Assembly: GCA_903813345.2 (NCBI GenBank)
Contig: CAIIXF020000005.1
Coordinates: 2,046,001 to 2,110,000 of the forward strand
DNA from: Owenia fusiformis
Lineage: Eukaryota > Annelida > Polychaeta > Sabellida > Oweniidae
Length of the DNA: 64,000 nt
Direction of reading: 5' to 3'
The stretch's first letter is position 1, and each line of letters opens with the position of its first letter. Made by a program: the position numbers and the translations under genes. Positions 47,601 to 64,000 of this stretch are shown in pieces. The notes under the pieces are model-generated. The model did no database searches, was not told the origin of the DNA, and worked only from the letters and a program-made list of their open reading frames with translations.

Positions 47601-50600
47601 TGTACGGCAACTAGATCTATCAGTTGCTCCATGAAGGAGATTTGTTTCTTCTTCGATGATACACCCTGAAACATATGAGGGGTGATCAATAAGTAATGGA
47701 CTTTTTTGCGCACACTCTTAATATATCCCTTTTCGCAGATGATGCATCTTAACAAATATATATATCAAATCTTAATTCTGAAGACAAAGTCAAGAATTTT
47801 GATAGACTCTTTATTTCCATTTCTTGTTGATCAATCCTTGTAGATAAACAATTCAAAGACCTGCTCATGGATGCAATTAGTTATAACAGCTAGATGCTAG
47901 TCCAATAATACTAAATCATGTTAAAGGGATAGTGTTATTATATAAGACACATACAAAACCTGTGTATCTGGACATCTCTCTCTCTCAAAGGAACATTTCA
48001 TTGTGAACACTTTTTTGAGTTAAGTTTTTGATATTTAAAAACATGCCATCAAATGAAAAAGGTGTGAAAGGGGAGATATGTATATTAAAGGGCCGCGCCT
48101 GGAGAGCCTTAAAATTTAAGGCTCTCTAGCCAAATGGGTTACCAAAATGCTAAAGAGCCTTAAATTTTAAGGTTCTTTAGCATTTCGGCTAAAGAGCCTT
48201 AAATTTTAAGGCTCTTTAGCATTTTGAAAGCCAATTCTGCTAGAGAGCCTTAAAGGAATTCCAGGCGACAGAAATGACGAAATATTGCTTCTGGGACAAG
48301 ATCAAACGACTTTGACATATTCTATACCCAACCTATTTTGTAATTTAACAAATCAGCACACATATACATACCATATTACATGTATTAGCAGATATGGGAC
48401 AAATTCAAAAAGAAATATTTTTTGATCGATAAAATCACTGATTATTAAACCGGAAGTGTCTTCTCTGAGGTCCGCGAAGATGAAGAAGAAAACATATAAA
48501 GATTTCAGTCATTTCATTTTTGCCGTCGATTTGATTCATATCGTTTTGAATGATCTTCTTATGCTTACTATGACTTATATTAGTACTGTTTTGACTTCCC
48601 CACTTCATAAAAAAAACATTATCACTTTTTGCTCGACTCATAAATTTACTTCCGGTCTTCCGTGAGAAATAAAAGTTCTTAGAACTTTTTCAATCCTAAG
48701 TCTAAATTTGGCTTTTTAAAGGTTCAAACATCGATTTTGAACGAAGAGTTCATGCATATATATCGAAAATATATGTCTCTGGTTCTCCAGAGAAGGTATA
48801 CCAGGCAAATCACGTATATAGCCAGAAAATGTTATTTTTACCATTTTATCCACTATAAATCGCAACGTCCGTTTAGTAAAGATTTAAATTAACGACATTT
48901 ATTGATGGATTGGAGGCTAGGATAAAAATGTTGTTGTTGTGTAAGCCGCTGTTTGTCTATGTCAATAATCTGCAAAAGGCTAATAAGCCCATATAAAGCA
49001 GATATTTCCTCGGCAGTTCACCTCTTCTACTGTAAATTTTCTTTGTGCTCTCTCATGTGCTTAATTCTCACTTGTGAGGAAAAATTATGCACAAAAATAG
49101 TCGTCACGTGATTAATTCTAAAAAACAGCATTGAAATCTAATGGGCAATAGATTTGGAAGTGTAGTCTGTGATGTCCCTGGGCTGATGTCCCTGCATTCA
49201 CGATAAGCTGCGTCAAGATGTGCTGTATCTAGAAGAAACAAGATCCTTTTTCATCCCCAGGTCTTCATCATACTTTTTGCCATCTTAAAATGGGATTCCC
49301 TGTATTCTCGTGACTATAGCAAAGCCAATACAAGTGATTTATTTCATTAAACATTGATGATTGAGCGATGGAGCAAGCCCAAGAATTCTCGAAAAAAACT
49401 TCCAGCTTGTTATTCAAAATAAAAAAGCGCTCCGTCGGGGAATCGAACCCATGGCGCAGAAGTGAAAAGCGAGCTCCCACTATACTAGAGTATTTGTCCA
49501 TGAATGGACTAACTTTATTGCAACTCTATAGTGATATACATGTGTGAAATTTTTAAGTGGCATTCTGGGTTGAAAAACTTTCGAGAGTGTTGTTTTATTG
49601 TTTAGATGACGAAAACTTCAATAAAAAACAATATAAACACGGATTATAAACACAAAGGCTCTCTAGCCAAAACACTATGTTCACAGCTAAATAGCCTTAA
49701 ATTTTAAGGCTCTTTAGCATTTTGGCTAAAGAGCCTTAAATTTTAAGGTACTCCAGACACTTCGATATTAAGTATATTTTGTACAGTACTTACACGAATT
49801 ATATCAACATCATCGTATCTGCAAAGCCCTATCATTGAAGCAACATATAGTAAACCTGTAACCAAAGAAATGCATTTCTCAGTCCTTGAAATGATTTGAC
49901 ATTTTCCCTGATTACTAAATAATTAATATTTTCACCTTTATACTGTCTACAACATCATCGTCTCATTTCTCACATGCTTTTTATTCTTTAAAGGTTAATA
50001 ATTGTTTGCACAAATGAGATCATACATCTACAAGTAATGAAATGAAAAAATGTCACCACAATGTATATTGCAATGGTTATGAAACTTATGAAAGTATTAC
50101 TTAAAAGTGTGTTCCAGATGCGGAACTGGCAGTCACTAAAATGGTGACTTTAACAACATTTTGCCACTTCTTGGAGATAACATAAAAATTGCAAATACAT
50201 GTAAGTGGTTAATGTCTGTTTATATATAGGTTTGTAATGTGGTTCTTTGTGACTTACGTTGGATTCTAGAATCCATTTTGGAGTCCCGAGAGGCATATTG
50301 GGGATCCAGTAGGTCAGCCAGCTTTGTGTCGAACCTGCATGAAAATTCAGAGTTCGCAATAATAAGAAACATAATTCTGCAGTCTTATACAATCATATAG
50401 AATATTAAATCTACATTAAAAGAATCTCTATATAAAATGTAAACCACTAAGATACTTTACTACAGTAAAACCTGTCTTAGTGAACACCTCTCTCTAGTGA
50501 ACACCCTTCCACCGCACATTCTGTGCTCTACTGACTTCTGTATAAATTACCCTCTCTGTAGTGAAAATGTTCAATATACAAAGGTTTTGCTAACCACCTT

Positions 50601-52551
50601 CTCTATTTCAATTGTACTGCACTCGCTGTTACTGAAACGTATCCATTTCTGTAACAAGGTGACTATGGTTCCAGTTAGAAAGTTCAGTAAGATTGTTCTT
50701 TTTCCTTGATTTCTTGAGATATAGCATAAACCATCCCAACCTTTTTGGCACAAACAAGTGCAAGCATCAAATGTTTCTGGAAATCCAAGTGATATCTCAA
50801 TAATAGTTCGTGAGATGACAGAATCTTCACTATTACTACATAAATGGTAAAGGTTGGCAGGTTTAACTCATTCTGTTGATGTTATAATAGTGAGGTATTA
50901 AATCAATGAATCTGTTGGTAGATTTTCTTAAACATATGATACTGACACAAGCAAATGTTGTGGGAATTCTGCCAACAACTCGTGAAATGAGGAAAAAAGA
51001 AAAATTGTACCTTCTAGGTTCAGACATTTTGTAACTGAAACAGATCCTTTTTGGTAACTAGTTTGAAGAGTAGTACAGGTGCAATGACTACACACAACAA
51101 TTTTGTTTGTTTGGTATTTGTAATCATAGAGTGCACAATCTTTTTTCAAACATAAATTCTCACTTCCAGGGACCGGAGATGGTTGGGTGCAATTAAATGT
51201 AGAATTTGGTACAAACTTCAGAAATAGCGCTAAATACAAAAAGCCTACATGCCCTAAACCAACAGTGTCAAGATATAGGGACAGAAAATATTGGCATTTT
51301 GAAAGTTACCTTTTTTTCGTCTCTATTACAACACACAATTCGAAGACAATTTATGGGGGAAAGAAAAGTTGAAAAATGGTCAGAGTACATTTGAAAAAGC
51401 ACTACTTTGGACTTAGTCATTTTTACTGGTCTTTAACATTTCTACACAAACCTTAATGTACTGCAATGGATGATTTTTATATAACCATTTTCAAAACACG
51501 TTACTTTGCCTTAAAATCGTAACTTTATCGAACTTTAACTTTTATCAAGAAGAATGAATGACTTTTTAGGTAGGTATTTTCAAAACTTGTTACTTTGCCT
51601 TAAAAACGTAACTTTATTGGACTTTAAGGTTCAGCTGGAAAGTAACATTTTGGTAAAAAATTGCTATACCTGCACATGTTATTTTCTGGTACAAAATTGA
51701 GTATGAAGTCATGTGTGTATTTCCTTGCTTTTTTCAGGAAAGTATCATTACACTGTTTACTTTTAGAATATCTGGAAACAGGTCAATGGTAGCTCCTGTG
51801 TTGTCTGGAAACTTTGAAAGAAAATTTGGAAAAATAGAAAGTGTGAAATATCAGAATTTCCTGGAGTTCCCATTGAACCCCTACCAGATATTCTAAAAGA
51901 AGACAATGTAATGATACTTTCCTGAAAAAAGCAAGGAAAGTGACACATGCCTTCATACTTTATTTTGTACCAGAAAATAACATGTGCAGGTATAGCAATT
52001 TTTTACCAAAATGTTACTTTCCAGCTGTACCTAACTTATCATTATTTAGTGATATTAGCATTATTTCTAACTTTGAAAACAGCCATTGTAAAAGCCTGAT
52101 CCTGGCCTCTCCTGCTTTGAATACAAGTTCTAGAATCCAGGTTTCTTCAACGCCATCTGTGAATGGACAACCTAAAGCCTGCAAGAGAACAAGAAACATT
52201 TGCAGCTCTACACACAGTTTTATTGAGATAGTAATTTCGGAGATATTTTAGAACATCAAAATGCAGATTTAGACTAACCTGGATTTGTTACAAGCTCCTA
52301 GTCATTGAGTGCAAATTCATTTGATAAAAACAACAAGATCGGTGAAAAAATAAAAAATTGGCTTTTCAAAAAGTTGATTTTCACAAAATACACAAATATT
52401 TGGAAGAACTAGATATCAGAAATCACTCGAATCGTTATCTGTGTTCGTATTTAATATATAAGCGACATTTTAGAGTAGCAGACACTTTACTTACGTCAAG
52501 TTTAACCTTGAAAGAATGAGCTAAATATTTTTCATTTGAAATCGCCGCCAT
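44690..52551 (-). CDS. HAUS7: HAUS augmin-like complex subunit 7, 383 aa, ten coding exons
   Basis: Exons in transcript order: 52551-52495, 52178-52072, 50334-50258, 49855-49794, 47665-47547, 47177-47004, 46336-46240, 46087-45878, 45170-45053, 44820-44690 (1152 nt, all phases agree). Augmin binds spindle microtubules and recruits gamma-tubulin to nucleate branches. Matches to human HAUS7 (368 aa): LDALGCPFTDG with LNCPFLEG; IRLLQWLFSK with LEILEWMCTR; KKQISFMEQLID with QKQLHFMDQLLD; and LRIVLSELSQLVTSFSYCYE with LRLVTSDFHQLILAFLQVYD. Mostly helical; coiled-coil heptads are likely in the second half. The start codon sits in CAATATGGCGGCGA, a YY1-type element spanning the ATG, and a CCAAT box (GATTGGTCA) lies about 45 bp upstream. 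The C-terminus is longer than in human. Introns carry element X, a foldback and a minisatellite at the exon 6 donor. Confidence 0.92.
46726..47003. repeat. 30-bp minisatellite beginning at the HAUS7 exon 6 donor
   Basis: Nine units of TGTACTCAGTTTACATCTTG then TCACACCACA (forward strand), which diverge stepwise towards the gene. The final, most diverged unit is the exon 6/intron 6 junction itself. The array units have CT where the true donor has GT. Confidence 0.85.
48088..49762. mobile_element. Unclassified element X: palindromic tags at both ends, tRNA-like sequence inside
   Basis: At the left (48090-48250), several GAGCCTTAAATTTTAAGGCT palindromes are bracketed by CTAGAGAG, GCTAAAGAG and CTCTTTAGC. 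The same tags recur at the right (49656-49757). Outermost ends are CCTGGAGAGCCTTAAAATTT and AAATTTTAAGGTACTCCAG. The interior has inverted ACCGGAAGT/ACTTCCGGT (48450, 48650) and a tRNA-like sequence. No protein frame was seen. It lies in HAUS7 intron 4. Its plan parallels element Y, with a different palindrome core. Confidence 0.55.
49428..49500 (-). other. tRNA-Glu-like sequence in element X
   Basis: On the minus strand: CTCTAGTATAGTGGGAGC (A-box region), CGCTTTTCACTTCTGCG (anticodon-like arm with UUC), GGGTTCGATTCCCC (intact B box and T arm), then CGACGGAGCGC and TTTTTT. The T arm pairs fully, but the acceptor stem does not close. A tRNA-Glu-derived Pol III unit or relic is likelier than a working tRNA. 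Confidence 0.6.
51629..52030. mobile_element. Foldback element in HAUS7 intron 2
   Basis: Arms 51629-51777 and 51883-52030 are inverted copies, sharing GAAAGTAACATTTTGGTAAA, TATACCTGCACATGTTATTT and GGAAAGTATCATTACA. About 105 bp separates them. The right arm ends 41 bp from the exon 2 donor. Just before it, a 66-bp segment (GTTACTTTGCCTTAAAA) is tandemly doubled at about 51495-51625. Confidence 0.8.
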
Positions 52552-54320
52552 ATTGTAAATATCTAATCCGGACTGAATAGAATAATTCAATTTGATTGGT
52601 CAAAAGATTTTTGATCTATTTTCATTTTCACTTTCGATATGACATGTAAGATAAAAAACTGGTAATGCCGAACTTCTTACAGGAATAGGATTTGTGTCTC
52701 ATGAATATATGTGCGAATCAGAAAATCTTTTTGAGGGGAGGAATGAACTCTCATCAAAATTCCAAATGAGACAAATGCAAATGGTGTACAGGTATTGTAT
52801 TTGCCAAAAACATGGATAAGAAAATGTTAAACTGATGATTTTTACAATTGTGAACTCTGATCATGTCATTCTTGTCAGAAACAACAATCAATTCCAGCTG
52901 CATTCTTTCGGATATATTTTCTCATGAAGAAAAAGTGTATTATATTCGGGTTTCACCTTTCCAAAACAATTATTCAACAAACACAATCATATATTTTTCA
53001 ATAATTTATTGCTATCAACACAAGATAATCTAACACTTGTACTAGCAAAGTTTGTTTATCTAAACAACAGCAATTCAAACATGTCAAATAATATCATTCA
53101 CCAGACATGTAGTAGACTTGGGTATAAACCAAACTACAATTTGTAGTTATTTGTAGTTATTTACTAACAGGTTCAACATGTGTGTATTTATCAAAACTTT
53201 ATTTATTTCACATAATTTCATTATAGTCTGAGTAAAGAGGTTTTGTTTTAAACTTTGGTGCAGATAATGAATTAGTATAAATACAATAAAACATGTGGTG
53301 ATTGCATTGTGGTTTTCAAGGCTTTTACTATCCCAAGAAGAGGGCAGAGCCTGTAGAAATAAAACAGTTTCTCATGCCTATAATAGGGAAACCAAACATG
53401 AAAATGTTGGAGACTTGACAAAAATAAAAAAAACAACAACAATCACTTGGTTAAAACCTCTGATGTTGACAATATTATGCATGTTTGCACAAATTTTATT
53501 TACACAATTCCAAAATACTTTAAAATATAACATGTGAACTTTACAATAACATTATTTCTGTAATTACAATTTACCTTTAAAAATATACTCAATTCATAGG
53601 TAAAAATAGATTTACATTATATATTTCAAACCAGGATACCATATTTCAAGATTTGAATATCACATATATTTCAAATCTAGTAACATGCTAATGCAGGAGT
53701 GAGTGTTCCTAACTTCCTATAATATCTGAATATAGGTTAACTGTAGCTATAATACAGACCAAAGAGTAGTATAATACAGATAAAGTGCATAAATATATTG
53801 TAGGCCAAATGCACCTGTAATGCAGGCCAAGAATACATGCAAAGTAGGTCAAGTGTATCCCTAATGTAGGCCAGGCGTACATATAACATAGGCCAAGTAT
53901 ACTTATAATGTACATATTTACTATCTCCTACTTGTAAATACAAGGCATTAACATGCAAAATGTCACCACCTGCCAAAAACCCACCAAAAACCATTCACAA
54001 AAAAGTTGGAGACTATAACAATATGTCACTTCATGTGGTGGTGACAAAAAACAAAACTACCAGGTATTTGTTGCATAATTCGCACAAGTAGGTATAAATA
54101 ATAACCCTGATTTTCTGCATGTAAAGTTTCATACACACTAGCATTCTCTCTCTCTTTTTTTATTTTTTCAAACATTTTTTCATTATCAAATCATAGGAAT
54201 CAGAAATCAAAACTTCCTTTATCTATCTGAATAGTTAAGGTTAACTAAAAGATTTTGCGTTTAATAATATCGCAAGGAATTTGATTTCTGAGACCAACAA
54301 TTCCAGGAACAACCATTTCC
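52552..54320. other. Intergenic DNA between HAUS7 and the thioredoxin reductase gene
   Basis: Begins with the HAUS7 promoter (CCAAT box at about 52594). A loose repeat of GTAGGCCAAGTGTAC-like units lies at 53750-53905, and a TGTCACCAC element at 53955-54050. No gene was recognised. Confidence 0.45.
53955..54050. repeat. Short 'TGTCACCAC' element, copy 4
   Basis: Begins AATGTCACCACCTGCCA and ends CATGTGGTGGTGACA, the clearest inverted ends of the four copies. Confidence 0.6.
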
Positions 54321-54324
54321 AACT

Positions 54325-54380
54325 GGTCTTCAGACCTGACCCTCCCTGCACCAGGGTTATGGGTTTAGTCGTCATATACG
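54325..54380 (-). promoter_or_regulatory. Candidate SECIS element (form II) in the thioredoxin reductase 3' UTR
   Basis: On the minus strand ATGA (54375-54372) is followed by GACTAAACCC, then ATAA, a mini-hairpin CCCTG-GTG-CAGGG, then GGGTCAGGTC and TGAA (54332-54329). Eight of ten helix positions pair between GACTAAACCC and GGGTCAGGTC. ATGA/TGAA give the non-Watson-Crick quartet, and the AA precedes the apical mini-stem as in form II SECIS. The 13-nt spacing from ATGA to AA is slightly long. It lies about 310 nt after the UGA it would decode. Confidence 0.6.
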
Positions 54381-54677
54381 CATACATAATGCACCATTGG
54401 ATACAGTTGTTATAGTAACAATTTCATATCCCACTGTTGCCATAGAAACCACCATAGATTTTCAAGATTACGGCACCGAACAAAGCACAAATACAAGAAC
54501 AAGAATGTCTTCACACTATTTATCAGCTCATGATTCATACACGATTGTTGTCGCAGAGCTGTTTCCACGTCTGTTTGATTATAAGTCAAATCTGTAGTCA
54601 ATATATTTGTGTAATGAATGTCCAATATCATTTCTCCTCTATGTTGTGATGTGGTTTCTATGGTGACAACAGTGGGT

Positions 54678-63654
<8,977 letters not shown>

Positions 63655-63764
63655 TTAATTACTAACAGATTGATACAGTGATGCCTCAGGGGACTTTCCT
63701 AAATGCCAGCTGAGATTCAATTGAATTACATCTAAATATAGATTTATATATTAACTACTGTATA

Positions 63765-64000
63765 TAAAATGGCTGCCTATTAGCCAAATTGTCATTAGAC
63801 AGTGTTTATATTATAATGTAAAATGTATAATGGATAATGTGAATAACACACATAAATTTTTTTTTTTAAATGGCAGCCTATTCACCAAATTATCATTAGA
63901 CAGTATAATATTTGAAGTATTTACATATAAAATTTCAAAAAATGCTCCACTACTTTTTCAGTTGCAACAAATAGGTAAAATAACACACATGGATGAATGT
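63765..64000. mobile_element. Fragment of the AAAATGGCTGCC repeat family
   Basis: Two units with AAAATGGCTGCC or AAATGGCAGCC, CAAATTGTCATTAGACAGTG and TGCTCCACTACTTTTTCAGT, matching the units at 32180-33345. It is cut by the window end. Confidence 0.7.

Overview
This is AT-rich, intron-rich nuclear DNA from an animal. The genes are single-copy bilaterian families with short exons and GT-AG introns, and the intervening DNA is crowded with minisatellites, foldback elements and MITEs. A marine invertebrate, perhaps a lophotrochozoan, is a reasonable guess from repeat style alone; nothing here fixes the species. No bacterial, viral, LTR or LINE coding sequence was recognised.

Layout. 1-5.6 kb is repeats: a satellite-like tandem array, a 0.9-kb palindromic transposon and a mariner relic. 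5.7-8.1 kb holds a two-exon RING-finger protein (+). 9.8-11.5 kb is a transposon with long inverted ends. 14.1-17.4 kb is PRMT6 (-, nine coding exons), divergent from CCDC51/MITOK (+, 18.1-21.3 kb). 25.3-39.5 kb is an IFRD1/2 orthologue (-, twelve coding exons) whose first intron holds several mobile elements; it is divergent from a HEXIM-like gene (+, 40.3-41.1 kb). 44.7-52.6 kb is HAUS7 (-, ten coding exons). 54.7-63.6 kb is a selenoprotein thioredoxin reductase (-, thirteen coding exons seen, 5' end outside the window) with a UGA selenocysteine codon and a candidate SECIS. All exon sets were rebuilt by hand from splice sites, codon phase and remembered family sequence; every junction keeps phase and the deduced lengths match the families.

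The most unusual signal is that tandem repeats sit on exon/intron junctions. In IFRD, one minisatellite is made of copies of the 5' splice site of exon 2, and another of copies of the 3' splice site of the last exon. In thioredoxin reductase a 3' splice site plus part of its exon is triplicated with the reading frame open throughout. A diverged array starts at a HAUS7 donor, and the PRMT6 stop codon lies inside an array. These ladders of duplicate splice sites could change splicing of their host genes and deserve transcript evidence. A second lead is a pair of roughly 1.6-kb elements carrying end arrays of palindromic tags plus an internal tRNA-like sequence.
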